Assembly (NCBI GenBank): GCA_019752925.1
Contig: JAIELP010000013.1
Location: 1-64,000, forward strand
From: a bacterium
GTDB taxonomy: Bacteria > Bdellovibrionota > Bdellovibrionia > Bdellovibrionales > Bdellovibrionaceae
Length of the DNA stretch: 64,000 bases
Direction: 5' to 3'
Program-made: the position numbers and the translations under genes
The notes under the pieces: generated by a model
Databases searched by the model: none
What the model was told of the DNA's origin: nothing
Seen by the model: the letters and a program-made list of their open reading frames with translations, nothing else
Part shown: positions 9,560-19,244 of the stretch, one piece after another
Numbering within the stretch: the first letter of the stretch is position 1
How the letters are laid out: each line of letters begins with the position of its first letter

Positions 9560-10843
9560 TCAGGGATTATTGCTTTTCTCAAAAGAATACAGTTTTAAAA
9601 CTTTGCCTACTAAATAAAGAGAACCTGTAACTAAAACCATATCTTCAGGGGCTGCTTTTTCACAAACCTTGTCTAAAATAGTTTCTATATTGGGGTGCGA
9701 AAAAACAGATTTTTGCAGGTATTTTTCAGGGTAATCCGCTATAGCACGTCCCTTAAAAGGCGTCTCTGTTAGATAAAGATCCACATCGCGCATATGAGAC
9801 AATTTTAGCAACATAGTGTCGGCATCTTTATCCACGCCAATACCCGCTACAAGATGCAAACGTTTCCATTGAAAGTCTTTTAAAATACTCAACAGACTTT
9901 CAACGCCTTGTTCATTGTGGTCACCCGATAAATACACGGGGCACTTAATATTATTCAGCTGGATCTTCTGCATGCGCCCGTTCCAACTGATTTTATTAAG
10001 CGCTTTAAAGTGTTCATCCGAATCAAATCCCAAAACCTGAAACAGACATATGGCCGTCATAATATTTTCGGCGGCACGTTCGCCAGCTATATTAATTTCA
10101 AATTTTCTACTATTATAATTCATGAAATAATGAGGTACTCCATGCAGGTGTTTAACCTCTAGGTCATACGGCTCGGCCATAACCCAGTTACAATTCATTT
10201 CTTTTTGCACTTTGTTTTTCAAATCAATAACTTCTTCAGGCAGTTTATGATGAACCACAATGCTTTTTTTGGTGATGATACCAAATTTATTTTTAGCAAT
10301 TTCAACAAGATTTGAACCTAAAATATTTGTGTGATCCAATCCCAACTTAGTGATACCGCAAAATTTATGTGGAAATGCATTGGTGGCATCGTAAGTTCCG
10401 CCCAAGCCAACTTCAAATATCACCACATCAGGGTTACTACCCCACTCAGGGCTGAAGTAATAATGTCCAGCCATAAATGTTAAGGCTTCAAAATGCGATA
10501 AGCTAAATTTTTTAATTATTTCCGAACACTGCTCAAATAATTTAACAAAATTTTCTTCAGAAATGCTTTGTCCGTTTAAACGTATACGCTCAGTGGTGCT
10601 GATCAAATGCGGCGAACTGTAAAAGCCCACTTTTTGTTTTGCATCCAACAACAGACTCTCTAATGCGGCACAGGTTGTGCCTTTTCCATTAGTTCCTGCA
10701 ACCACTACAACTTTATTAGGATCAATAGATGAGTACCAACTGGTTTGAGCCAATGCCTGCTTAATTTTTTCTAGGCCTGGCATTGTCTTTGGCATAATCT
10801 GCAAACTCTCTAAAAATTGTACACTTTGCTGATACGCACTCAT
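9560..10843 (-). CDS. folC: Dihydrofolate synthase/folylpolyglutamate synthase
   Basis: A 427-aa Mur-ligase-type enzyme that couples glutamate to dihydropteroate and extends folate polyglutamate tails. The P-loop GTNGKGTT is at residues 50-57, followed by the FolC signature YSSPHLISTTERIRLNG. GLGGTYDATN and GITKLGLDHTNILG are the metal- and folate-binding segments, and SGDHNEQGVESL lies in the C-terminal ligase domain. The ATG overlaps the folK-folP stop by 4 bases, so translation is coupled. It is the last biosynthetic gene of the folB-folKP-folC run. Confidence 0.93.
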   Translation of the reverse strand: MSAYQQSVQFLESLQIMPKTMPGLEKIKQALAQTSWYSSIDPNKVVVVAGTNGKGTTCAALESLLLDAKQKVGFYSSPHLISTTERIRLNGQSISEENFVKLFEQCSEIIKKFSLSHFEALTFMAGHYYFSPEWGSNPDVVIFEVGLGGTYDATNAFPHKFCGITKLGLDHTNILGSNLVEIAKNKFGIITKKSIVVHHKLPEEVIDLKNKVQKEMNCNWVMAEPYDLEVKHLHGVPHYFMNYNSRKFEINIAGERAAENIMTAICLFQVLGFDSDEHFKALNKISWNGRMQKIQLNNIKCPVYLSGDHNEQGVESLLSILKDFQWKRLHLVAGIGVDKDADTMLLKLSHMRDVDLYLTETPFKGRAIADYPEKYLQKSVFSHPNIETILDKVCEKAAPEDMVLVTGSLYLVGKVLKLYSFEKSNNP

Positions 10844-12165
10844 GACATTAAGGCCTTTGTCGTCAGTGCAATTTTCTGAATTTGAACATCATGCACACGC
10901 AAATACTGTGAATAAGCCAAATTCAGCTTTTGAGTAACGAGAGCTGTTTCCAGATCACGCTCTGCAGCCGGTCTGTCAGAAAATAATGTCTGAAACGATT
11001 TCCTTGAATGCCCAATCATGATCTTATTTTTTATATTGCTGAACTGATTGAGGTTCTGCAATAGATACATACTTTGTATTCTGGTTTTGCCAAATCCAAT
11101 ACCCATATCAAAAACCAATTGGTCTTCAGATATGCCTTTCTCTCCCAGCTTTGCAGTTTTATCGTTCCACCATGAAGATAAAAAATTAAATGGATCACAA
11201 TCATCAGGTAACATCCTATCTGGCTGGGGCGGAACCACTAACGAATGCATAACAAAAGCCGGTAAACGCGAGCTCTTTAGTATTTGCTGCATCGCTATAT
11301 CCGAGAAACCACCCACATCATTGAGGTAATCAATTTTATGATGCTCGATAACTCTTTCAACTACCCAGGGCTTACGGCAATCCAATGAAATTTTGATATT
11401 TAAATTTAATTCTTCGCTGGCTCTTTTTACTTCGCTTAAGGCCCAATGCAAATTTTTAAGTTCGGTTTCGGAATCTACTGGCTTTGCTCCGGGACGAGTC
11501 GACTCCGCACCTATATCAATGATATCCGCACCGGATTTAACCAATTTTTCCAATTGAGCTGTCAGACTGGCCGCAGTTAAAAACTGGCCACCATCCGAAA
11601 ACGAATCCTGTGTAATATTAAGTATTCCAACCATTTTGGGCCAAAAAAAATCACTGCTTCTGAATGTATTAAATGGCTTTTTTTCAACATAGCTCTGTGC
11701 CCATAAAGGCAAATCCCAAGGCAATTCAAACTTGGCCTCAGGCCACACTTCCAGCAGAGGAAGCAAAGCAAAAGGTCTATCTAAAAGTGAGCTGTGCGGA
11801 ATATTAATTTGTTCAGATTTATAAAGACCACCGCTCCAGCAAAGCACATCTATATCTATAAGACGAGGCGCCCATCTCTCAGAAGCTTCACGGCCAAGAC
11901 TCAATTCAATTCTTTTAATTTCCGCTAGAATATCAACAGGATCAGCAGCGCGGAGTAATTCTGTTAAAACTACCGAATTTAAAAATTTCTTATTCCACGT
12001 GGGTTGCGAAACCGGAGGCAACAAGGCATCAGATTCGTAAATTGAGGCTACGTCGAGCACCTTAAACAGGTCGCTTTTCTTAAGAGCCGCAAGCGCTCCT
12101 CTGAGATTTTCTATAGAATTCCCGAGGTTAGACCCGAGCCCTAATGCTACAATTGGGTTTCGCAC
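10840..12165 (-). CDS. folKP: Fused HPPK-DHPS (FolK-FolP)
   Basis: A 441-aa bifunctional folate enzyme. The first ~165 residues are hydroxymethyldihydropterin pyrophosphokinase (ALGLGSNLGNSIENL, WAPRLIDIDVLCW). From about residue 176 the protein is dihydropteroate synthase (MVGILNITQDSFSDGGQF, IDIGAESTRPGAKPV, MIGHSRKSF). The product enters FolC directly. The start is GTG at 12165, and the first 19 bases overlap the folB end. Separate folK and folP genes are the usual bacterial arrangement, and fusion places two consecutive steps on one chain. Confidence 0.93.
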   Translation of the reverse strand: MRNPIVALGLGSNLGNSIENLRGALAALKKSDLFKVLDVASIYESDALLPPVSQPTWNKKFLNSVVLTELLRAADPVDILAEIKRIELSLGREASERWAPRLIDIDVLCWSGGLYKSEQINIPHSSLLDRPFALLPLLEVWPEAKFELPWDLPLWAQSYVEKKPFNTFRSSDFFWPKMVGILNITQDSFSDGGQFLTAASLTAQLEKLVKSGADIIDIGAESTRPGAKPVDSETELKNLHWALSEVKRASEELNLNIKISLDCRKPWVVERVIEHHKIDYLNDVGGFSDIAMQQILKSSRLPAFVMHSLVVPPQPDRMLPDDCDPFNFLSSWWNDKTAKLGEKGISEDQLVFDMGIGFGKTRIQSMYLLQNLNQFSNIKNKIMIGHSRKSFQTLFSDRPAAERDLETALVTQKLNLAYSQYLRVHDVQIQKIALTTKALMS

Positions 12166-12521
12166 TCAAAAACCACACCGTTTCTAAGGTTGTCTACCGG
12201 AACACGTATTTTTTTAACAGATAACTTAATTTGTGCTTTTAAATTTTTAGATTTGAGATATTCAACAACGCCTGAAAACGCCAGTTGATTCAGATGTTCA
12301 ATTAAATGGAAAGGCTTATCAGTGGCAATCATTTTTAAAATACTGGTTACTTTAACGTAATCAATGGCGTCGTCTAATTTATCGGTCTGACAACCTAAAA
12401 CCGGATTGGCAAAATTGATTTCTACATTAAAGTGCACAGGCTGAGTGTGTTGCTGTTCTTCTTTACTGCAACCGAGGTTTACCCACACTTCAAAATCCTG
12501 TATCAGCATTTTTTGCTTCAT
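12147..12521 (-). CDS. folB: Dihydroneopterin aldolase
   Basis: A 124-aa FolB-like protein with MLIQDFEVWVNLGCSKEE at the start, a DAIDYVKV segment (the DYxxV motif) and PFHLIEHLNQLA carrying the HLIE substrate-binding motif. The catalytic lysine region would be in KIRVPVDNLRNGVVFE near the C-terminus. It cleaves dihydroneopterin to the pterin used by FolK. Its position, overlapping the folK-folP fusion by 19 bases, supports the assignment despite modest length and divergence. Confidence 0.85.
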   Translation of the reverse strand: MKQKMLIQDFEVWVNLGCSKEEQQHTQPVHFNVEINFANPVLGCQTDKLDDAIDYVKVTSILKMIATDKPFHLIEHLNQLAFSGVVEYLKSKNLKAQIKLSVKKIRVPVDNLRNGVVFECETQL

Positions 12522-13336
12522 TATTTAATTCCTGCCACGTAAGCAATCCAGCTGAGGCAAGCCTCACCTTTTTCAACGGCTGTAAACTTAGCGTTACCAT
12601 TACCGTTTTTATCGGTACCTTCCCAATATACCTTCGTACTTTGAAAGCCAACTTCTTCCATCAATTCACGAATTTCCTGAATACTCCACATACGCCAGTC
12701 ATAACTGAATACTCCCTCGTGTTTTACACCTTTATAACGGAAGTGAATTTCAAAATAGGCTTCGTTTGTTAATGGATCAAAACTTTTTTGGTCCCAGTAA
12801 TAGGTAAAATTCTTATGTTTCGTTCTGTCTTCAATAGCATCAGTACACTGAGTTCCACCAAAAATATCTAAAACAAATAATCCATTGCTGTTTAAAGATT
12901 TATAAACATTTTCAAAGTATCTTTTTAAAATTTCACGTTTTTTAAAAAAGAAATAAGAAAAATTCACCGCAACAGCAATATCTGCAGAAGGTAAATTTTT
13001 TGTAAGAACATCTTTTTTAATTAAAGCGATTCTCTTTTTTTGATCAGCACTGAGTTTAGATACGTAATGCTCGCGCCCGTAGTTCATAGGTTCTGAATCT
13101 AAATCAAGTCCGCAGGATTTATTTTTTTTATCTAACTTAACCCACTCACAGGAAATTGCACCGCCAGCACAAAAATCTTCGCGAAGTACATAAGGAGTCT
13201 TGCCTTTACGAATTTGTTTATAAATTTTACGGTAAAACTTTACGTCTTCATCCGGCGACTGAACCGCTTGGCTGTAGAGTGCATATTTATCAAAAGCAGC
13301 TTTATTTTTTTTTACAGCTTTTTTAGTTGCCGTCAT
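12521..13336 (-). CDS. SAM-dependent methyltransferase
   Basis: A 271-aa class I methyltransferase. The Rossmann glycine motif is degenerate (LREDFCAGGAIS, residues about 56-67), followed by the acidic ligand SCGLDLDSEP and motif IV-like ADIAVAVNFSYFFF. The lysine-rich N-terminus (MTATKKAVKKNK) is polar. It overlaps folB by one base and ends next to the E1-beta gene, so it sits between two operons. The substrate is unknown; nothing ties it to folate chemistry except position. Confidence 0.75.
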   Translation of the reverse strand: MTATKKAVKKNKAAFDKYALYSQAVQSPDEDVKFYRKIYKQIRKGKTPYVLREDFCAGGAISCEWVKLDKKNKSCGLDLDSEPMNYGREHYVSKLSADQKKRIALIKKDVLTKNLPSADIAVAVNFSYFFFKKREILKRYFENVYKSLNSNGLFVLDIFGGTQCTDAIEDRTKHKNFTYYWDQKSFDPLTNEAYFEIHFRYKGVKHEGVFSYDWRMWSIQEIRELMEEVGFQSTKVYWEGTDKNGNGNAKFTAVEKGEACLSWIAYVAGIK

Positions 13337-13338
13337 AA

Positions 13339-14394
13339 TTACGGAACCTCAGCGCAGATTTGACGAATCAAGGATTCGATTTCATGCTTCTGAGGAACAC
13401 TGCTATCTTCCAAATTAGGGTGAAGACCTATACCCGGAACGTTTTTACCTGCTAAAACTCTTGGTGCTGCCATCAAATGATAAAATAACTCTGTAGTTAC
13501 GCGGTAAGACAAATGCTCAGCAAAGTTAGTTACTTCGGTATCCTCATTTACAAACAATACGCGGCCGGTTTTTTCAACCGAAGCTTTAATCGCCTGCCAG
13601 TCGTATGGGTAAATAGAACGTAAATCGATCACTTCTACTGAGTAACCTTCTTGCTTTAACTGATCAGCCACTTCATTACAAAGAAGTAAATGGCGCCCAT
13701 AACTTATAACTGTGATCTGCTCACCGGTACGGGTGATTTTAGCTTTACCGAACGGAACCAAATACTCTTCAAGCTTAGGCCATTGAGCTTTCCACTTAGA
13801 ACGATCACCAATAGGTGCATCGATCATATTTTTTAAATCTTTTTCGTCCTGAGGTTCGCCTGGAATTAATTCTTCACCGCGAACACGCATTAACGCTTTA
13901 GGTTTTAAAAACATACAAGGGTTCGGATCTTTAATACAAGAAAGCAAAAGCCCGTAAGCATCCAGCGGATTAGAAGGCATAACCACTTTCCATCCAGCTA
14001 AGCGCGAAGCCCAAGCATCAAACGAATGCGAGTGATACACGCTACCGCGAATACCGGCACCTACCGGAGTCATGACTGTCATCGGTAAATTGTATTGACC
14101 GTTTGTACACCATAAAGTGTTTCCGGCTATTTTAAGTAAATCGATTGTATTAAAAATGTAATCCGCAAATTGAATTTCAGCTACGCAACGATCACCCGCC
14201 ATAGCAATACCCATGGCCATACCGATGATACCACGCTCATCCAGTGTAGAATTCCAAGTTGTTTTCAAACCTTGAGTGGCTGTGAATACACCACCCAGTG
14301 GCATACCCACGTCCTGACCGAAAATATCTTTAAGCTCGTAGTTAGTTTCAGCATAGTGGAGGGCCATTCTGATTGATTGTGCCATATTAGCCAT
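13339..14394 (-). CDS. 2-oxoacid dehydrogenase E1 component, beta subunit
   Basis: A 351-aa transketolase-like subunit of a pyruvate or branched-chain 2-oxoacid dehydrogenase complex. The pyrimidine-binding domain (GQDVGMPLGGVFTATQGL, IQFADYIFNTIDLL) is followed by the C-terminal domain (VEVIDLRSIYPYDWQAI). ATG 14394 shares its first base with the TAA of the alpha gene (TAATG), with GGAG 10 bases upstream, so translation is coupled; a longer in-frame start at 14445 lies within the alpha gene and is unlikely. The E2 and E3 genes are not in the window. Whether pyruvate or branched-chain acids are the substrate cannot be settled here. Confidence 0.88.
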   Translation of the reverse strand: MANMAQSIRMALHYAETNYELKDIFGQDVGMPLGGVFTATQGLKTTWNSTLDERGIIGMAMGIAMAGDRCVAEIQFADYIFNTIDLLKIAGNTLWCTNGQYNLPMTVMTPVGAGIRGSVYHSHSFDAWASRLAGWKVVMPSNPLDAYGLLLSCIKDPNPCMFLKPKALMRVRGEELIPGEPQDEKDLKNMIDAPIGDRSKWKAQWPKLEEYLVPFGKAKITRTGEQITVISYGRHLLLCNEVADQLKQEGYSVEVIDLRSIYPYDWQAIKASVEKTGRVLFVNEDTEVTNFAEHLSYRVTTELFYHLMAAPRVLAGKNVPGIGLHPNLEDSSVPQKHEIESLIRQICAEVP

Positions 14395-15404
14395 TAGAAA
14401 TTTCTCCAGTCTGCGTTTTCGCTGCCAACATAAGTGTGATCCCAAACGCTATCTGCAGTAGGCACAGGTTCTGATCTGGCCTGTTCTGCTGCTTTCACAC
14501 CTTCAGCTTCGAATTTTTCCCAAAGCTCTTTAACGTCTTTTGGTTTGATGATTTCAGCTTTTAATAATTTCTTTTCAAATTCTTTTACAGGATCTACTTC
14601 GTTCTGAACCGGGTTCGCACCACTGGCAGATGAATGTCCGTATAAACGCGAAACGTGGGCTTCAATGAAAGCCGGCTTTCCAGTTTTACGGATGTATTCC
14701 ATTGATTCTTCGATTGCCAAGTAAGATTCAACGGGATCATTACCGTTAATCACTTGAGCTCTGATATTAAATGCTTTAGCACGGTCTGCAATAGTGGTTT
14801 CACCGTGCTGACCTTCGTAAGAAGTTGAAATACCCCATTTATTATTTTGTACGGTAATCAACATCGGAAGCTCTTGTCCTTTACGGGAAGCCAAAATTAA
14901 AGATGATGCAAAATCACCTTCAGCAGTTCCAGCATCACCACCGGTTACAACTGTTAAAGATTTTTTACCTAAGCGTTTTTGTACGTGAGCCGTGCCGCAG
15001 GCAATTGGATACTGAACTTCAAGCGGCGAAGTTACAGGAGCAATATTCCATTTAGGAATAACGTAGTGATTTGAAAAATTTCTTCCACCTGTAGATGGAT
15101 CAGTTGCTCTGTTCATCATTAAGCGAACTGAATCGAGCATTGATAAACCCATTGCGATCAATGTCGGAGTACAGCGGTAATGTAAGTGATAAAAATCGTA
15201 AGCGGGACCTTGGCCTTTTTTTCCGAGCATGCCGAGCGGAACACCCCAAGCTTCTTCACCGGGTCCACCGATCCAAAAATAAGATTCACCGGCGCGGTAA
15301 ATTTTAATAAGTCTTTCTTCCAGCACACGCGACTTAACCATGTGTTCGTACATCTGAATTAAAAGCTTTTTATCAAGTCCGCCGAATTGTTGTTTTGAAG
15401 CCAT
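14394..15404 (-). CDS. 2-oxoacid dehydrogenase E1 component, alpha subunit
   Basis: A 336-aa subunit that binds thiamine diphosphate. The TPP motif is GGDAGTAEGDFASSL followed by QNNKWGIS, close to the usual GDG...NN pattern with A in place of the second G. GRNFSNHYVIPKWN and SRLYGHSSAS are typical of branched-chain-type E1 alpha subunits. With the beta subunit it decarboxylates a 2-oxoacid and transfers the acyl group to lipoyl-E2. It is first in a two-gene operon, reading away from htpX across a 186-bp shared promoter gap. Confidence 0.88.
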   Translation of the reverse strand: MASKQQFGGLDKKLLIQMYEHMVKSRVLEERLIKIYRAGESYFWIGGPGEEAWGVPLGMLGKKGQGPAYDFYHLHYRCTPTLIAMGLSMLDSVRLMMNRATDPSTGGRNFSNHYVIPKWNIAPVTSPLEVQYPIACGTAHVQKRLGKKSLTVVTGGDAGTAEGDFASSLILASRKGQELPMLITVQNNKWGISTSYEGQHGETTIADRAKAFNIRAQVINGNDPVESYLAIEESMEYIRKTGKPAFIEAHVSRLYGHSSASGANPVQNEVDPVKEFEKKLLKAEIIKPKDVKELWEKFEAEGVKAAEQARSEPVPTADSVWDHTYVGSENADWRNF

Positions 15405-15525
15405 TATCTACTCTTTTGTTAAAGGTCAGATCATAGCCAAAAACCTGAATAAAATCCTTTATTTATGAGGTGCAATAAACCTATATACCTCCTATTTGCA
15501 CCTAGATTCAGCAAATAATAAGAAT

Positions 15526-15566
15526 TTGACTGCTACATTGACAATGGCAACATAGAACTCACATTT
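15526..15566 (+). promoter_or_regulatory. Possible htpX promoter
   Basis: Two overlapping -35-like hexamers, TTGACT (15526) and TTGACA (15538), stand upstream of htpX. The -10 regions at 17-bp spacing are poor (AACATA, ACATTT), so the exact promoter is a guess. The gap also has to hold the divergent E1 promoter. Confidence 0.3.
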
Positions 15567-15590
15567 AGTTTACTTAAATTAGGAGTCAAC

Positions 15591-16544
15591 ATGACATTTC
15601 TTAAGCGTTTTGGTTACTTTATTATCACCGGTATTCTGGTTGCTTTAACGGTTCAATTAGTTGTTGGTTTTGTAGCTCGTTTCTTTGGAATTAATTTATA
15701 CTCAATGAGCGGTGGTTACGCCGGTCTATTTGTACTTTGCTTGATCTGGGGTTTTGTCGGTTCATTCATTTCACTTCAACTTTCGCGCTGGATGGCAAAA
15801 CGTTTTCACGGCGTGGAAGTTATTGACCCAAACACACACAACCAAACTGAAAGAAAATTAATCGACATGGTTTACCGTATTGCGCGCTCTGCGGGTATGG
15901 ATACAATGCCTGAAGTTGGTTACTACCAATCAGCGGATGTAAATGCATTTGCTACTGGCCCTTCTAAATCAAGATCCTTAGTTGCCGTATCTTCAGGTTT
16001 AATGAACAGCATGAACGACGCTGAAATTGAAGGTGTATTGGCGCACGAAATTGCCCACATCGTTAATGGCGACATGGTTACATTGACTTTAATTCAAGGT
16101 ATCGTAAATGCATTCGCCATGTTCTTTGCACAGATTATTACTATGGCAGTGATGAATGCTATCCGCGGTAAAGATGACGACCGCCGCGGCTTCGGTGATT
16201 TCATGTTAAGACAAATGATTTACACTGCGGTTTCTATCGTATTCACATTATTAGGTTCAATCGTAGTTAATTACTTCTCTCGCCAACGTGAGTTCCGTGC
16301 AGACGCTGGTGGCGCAAGATTCTCTTCGCAGGAAAAAATGACGGCGGCTTTAATGAAATTACAACGTGTTTACGAATTGCCACAAGCTAAAAGTGAAGAC
16401 GATGAAGAAGGCCAAGATAAGTTAATGGCGTTTAAAATTTCAGGTAAATCTAAAGGGGCTATGTCGGCGTTATTCATGACTCATCCTCCACTGGAAGAGC
16501 GTATTGCAGCCTTGAGAAACAGAACTTATTCTCAATCTATTTAA
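15591..16544 (+). CDS. htpX: Membrane zinc metalloprotease HtpX
   Basis: A 317-aa M48 protease of the inner membrane that degrades damaged membrane proteins. Two N-terminal helices (about 8-30 and 42-64) precede the catalytic motif HEIAH (His152, Glu153, His156) and the third zinc-ligand region EFRADAGGARF. Two more hydrophobic segments lie between them, as in E. coli HtpX. The ribosome site TAGGAG lies 6 bases before the ATG. In other bacteria htpX responds to envelope stress. Confidence 0.93.
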   Translation: MTFLKRFGYFIITGILVALTVQLVVGFVARFFGINLYSMSGGYAGLFVLCLIWGFVGSFISLQLSRWMAKRFHGVEVIDPNTHNQTERKLIDMVYRIARSAGMDTMPEVGYYQSADVNAFATGPSKSRSLVAVSSGLMNSMNDAEIEGVLAHEIAHIVNGDMVTLTLIQGIVNAFAMFFAQIITMAVMNAIRGKDDDRRGFGDFMLRQMIYTAVSIVFTLLGSIVVNYFSRQREFRADAGGARFSSQEKMTAALMKLQRVYELPQAKSEDDEEGQDKLMAFKISGKSKGAMSALFMTHPPLEERIAALRNRTYSQSI

Positions 16545-18097
16545 TTTTTAGGTAGATTTTTTTTCAAAATTTTTCCGCTGTCGCCTTTAGGCAGATTATC
16601 CATGAAGACAATCTGCTTAGGGATTTTGTATTTAGCCAGATTTTCTAAGCAGTAGTTTAAAATATCTTGTTCGCTTAGGCTTGGATTTTCTTTTACGACG
16701 AAGGCTCTTCCAACCTCACCCCATTTTTCGTCTGGGATTCCGATCACTGCGGCTTCGCGAACGCCTGGCATTTTTCTTAAGATCTGTTCGATTTCTACTG
16801 GGTAAACGTTCTCTGCGCCCGAAATGTACATGTCTTTTTTACGACCTACTACGTAGAAGAAACCTTCTTCGTCTTTTTTAACTAAGTCGCCGGTGTACAG
16901 CCAGCCATTTTTAATTGTATCGGCAGTAGCAGATGGGTTTTTCCAGTATTCTTTCATCTGCATAGGACCTTTGATGATGAGTTCGCCCACTTCGTTTGCT
17001 CCTAAGCGCTTGTCATTTTCATCAACGATTTGGGCATCAACATAGAAGTTAGGAAATCCGATAGAACCGATTTTTCTTAAGCTATCTTCCTGCTTTAAAG
17101 AAAATAAATTAGGCCCACATTCTGTTAAACCGAAGCCTTGACGGATCGGAATACCTTTTTTGTCCCAGGTTTTAATAAGTTCGATCGGCATTGGTTCACC
17201 GCCAACAATAGCGTAACGAATACTTGAAATATCAATGCTGTTAAACTCAGCGTGACGGGCCATCATATCCATTGTGGTCGGTACGCCAAATAACAAAGTG
17301 GCTTTTTCAGCGGAAGAAATCTTTAAAATCTGATCCGCATCAAATTTTTTCAGAAAAATTAACTTAGCGCCACGGTGTAAAAACGGTGTAGTTAAAACAT
17401 TCCATCCGCCTGTGTGGAAGAAAGGAAGAAAGATAACTGTAGTGTCATCCTGAGTTAAATTTAAACTGATCGAAGTATTAATTGAATTCCAGTTAATACT
17501 TTTGTGAGTGAGCACTGCACCTTTAGGTGAGCCCGTAGTTCCAGAAGTGTAAAGAATCATAACTTCTGAATTTTCTTGCCCGTGGAATACAGACTGAGCT
17601 TCTAATTCGGCTAAAGAAACGGAATTTTTGTAAGCTTTAATCTCATTTGCAAAGCAGATGTCGCTTGATAAAGAAGCCACAAATTGCTGGCTTTCAAAAT
17701 CAAAAGTCTTTTTTAAATTTTCAACTATCGGTGCATAATCCGACTGAAATAACATTAATTTAGGAGATGAATCCTTCACAATGTGAGTGATTTCCCTCTC
17801 TGTTAAACGGAAGTTAACAGGAACTAAAACAGCTCCCAAACGTTGAAGCGCAAAAAACAAAAATACATATTCTAATTCATTGCCTGACAGCACTGATACA
17901 CGATCACCTGCGCCAATATTGAATTTTTCTTTTAAATAAACTGAGGCTTGTAACGTCGTTCGGTAAAAATCCTGATAGTTGTATTCGCGCGAAGTATCCC
18001 CGTCTTTAATAGCCGTCTTAAGCGGAGAATATGTATTCCACTTTTTGAGCCAGTCTAATTCGGAAATCTGCGCGTTATGAAACATACTAAGTGTCAT
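16541..18097 (-). CDS. AMP-dependent acyl-CoA synthetase/ligase
   Basis: An ANL-family ligase of about 518 aa that activates a carboxylic acid as acyl-AMP and usually forms the CoA ester. The P-loop ILYTSGTTGSPKGAVLTH, the GFGLTECGP motif, the hinge YTGDLVKKDEEGF and the catalytic lysine region KGDSGKILKK are all present. ATG 18097 lies one base after the KAS III-like stop, so coupling is likely; an upstream start at 18127 would lie inside that gene. The 3' end overlaps htpX by 4 bases, tail to tail. Likely substrate is a medium or long fatty acid, by family and neighbours. Confidence 0.85.
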   Translation of the reverse strand: MTLSMFHNAQISELDWLKKWNTYSPLKTAIKDGDTSREYNYQDFYRTTLQASVYLKEKFNIGAGDRVSVLSGNELEYVFLFFALQRLGAVLVPVNFRLTEREITHIVKDSSPKLMLFQSDYAPIVENLKKTFDFESQQFVASLSSDICFANEIKAYKNSVSLAELEAQSVFHGQENSEVMILYTSGTTGSPKGAVLTHKSINWNSINTSISLNLTQDDTTVIFLPFFHTGGWNVLTTPFLHRGAKLIFLKKFDADQILKISSAEKATLLFGVPTTMDMMARHAEFNSIDISSIRYAIVGGEPMPIELIKTWDKKGIPIRQGFGLTECGPNLFSLKQEDSLRKIGSIGFPNFYVDAQIVDENDKRLGANEVGELIIKGPMQMKEYWKNPSATADTIKNGWLYTGDLVKKDEEGFFYVVGRKKDMYISGAENVYPVEIEQILRKMPGVREAAVIGIPDEKWGEVGRAFVVKENPSLSEQDILNYCLENLAKYKIPKQIVFMDNLPKGDSGKILKKNLPKN

Positions 18098-18098
18098 A

Positions 18099-19097
18099 TT
18101 AAGTATTATAGCTCCACTCAAAAGCAATAGCTGTCATACTCATGCCACCACCCGAGCCTAACATCACACAAAGATCGCCTTTTTTAAGCTTATGCTCTCG
18201 TACGGCCTCTGCAATACACATTCCGATGGAAGCACTGCCGGTGTAACCGTATTTACCCATTACGTAGTGAGCTTTTTCACGAGGTAAATTCATTTTATCC
18301 ATCGCCTCGTAAATACTTTGTAAATTAAATTGAGTAATGAAGTAGTGTTTTACGTCAGCCGGAGTTTTTTTAATTTGATCTGTGATTAAATTTGTTAAAC
18401 GCGGCCAGTGAATTCCATTTGTTTCAGGCGGAACGCGTTTTGGAAATGAAAGTAAGTGTTCTTTATTTTCAATCGCTTGATGAGTTAATGGCTGCGAAGT
18501 TCCACCGGCATAAATTCCCATATAGTCGTGATACTGACCATCAGTGTACATAGCACTTGATAAAAAGCCGTACTCATTAGGGCTCGCACTTAAAACTGCA
18601 GCACTAGCGCCATCGGCAAATAAGCTCGAAGTTTTATAATCATCCATGTTTAAGTACTTACTCATGGCATAAGCGCCTACCACTAAAATATTTTTATATT
18701 TGTGATCAGCTGAAATAAATTTAGAGGCAATTTCGCATCCTGAAACAAAACCGGCGCAAGCCGAATTAATGTCAAAAGTACCAGCGTTTACAGCACCAAG
18801 TTTGTATTGAATCACCGATGCCGTAGAGGGAGATAAATAGTCCGGAGTGTCTGTAGAAACGATGATCAAATCTAAGTCTTTTGCTGTAATATTTGCATTT
18901 TTCAATGCTTCTTGTGCGGCAGGTAAAATTAAGTCACTCGTGCGCTGAGATTTATCCATCCAGCGGCGCTCAAAAATTCCGCGCTGGCTCTCAAGGAATG
19001 TGCTGATGTCTTTATTGTAAAGCTTATCGAAGTATTCGTTTTTAATTACATTTTCAGGAACATACATGCCAGTGCCGACAATTGTCGCTTTTCTCAT
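18099..19097 (-). CDS. KAS III-like (FabH-type) thiolase-fold enzyme with altered triad
   Basis: A 332-aa protein of the ketoacyl-ACP synthase III group. The nucleophile motif INSACAGF places the catalytic Cys near residue 114. The usual FabH histidine motif (HQAN) reads TQFN here, and the asparagine motif (GNTSAAS) reads GYTGSAS, so the His and Asn of the Cys-His-Asn triad are replaced. This suggests acyl transfer or a non-decarboxylating reaction rather than normal fatty acid initiation. ATG 19097 has GGAG 5 bases upstream; a GTG lies 6 bases earlier. Operon with the acyl ligase; divergent from the reductase and hydrolases. Confidence 0.8.
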   Translation of the reverse strand: MRKATIVGTGMYVPENVIKNEYFDKLYNKDISTFLESQRGIFERRWMDKSQRTSDLILPAAQEALKNANITAKDLDLIIVSTDTPDYLSPSTASVIQYKLGAVNAGTFDINSACAGFVSGCEIASKFISADHKYKNILVVGAYAMSKYLNMDDYKTSSLFADGASAAVLSASPNEYGFLSSAMYTDGQYHDYMGIYAGGTSQPLTHQAIENKEHLLSFPKRVPPETNGIHWPRLTNLITDQIKKTPADVKHYFITQFNLQSIYEAMDKMNLPREKAHYVMGKYGYTGSASIGMCIAEAVREHKLKKGDLCVMLGSGGGMSMTAIAFEWSYNT

Positions 19098-19244
19098 AGT
19101 CACTCCAATGAAATACGAATGATCTGTTTAGAACTTAACGCACCCATTTGTAAAGAAAAATCAGTACATTTTAGCTTGATACATCAGCGCATTTATAGGA
19201 CACCTACAGAGCTTAAAAATTACATTAAATTCAGAGGGGAAATC

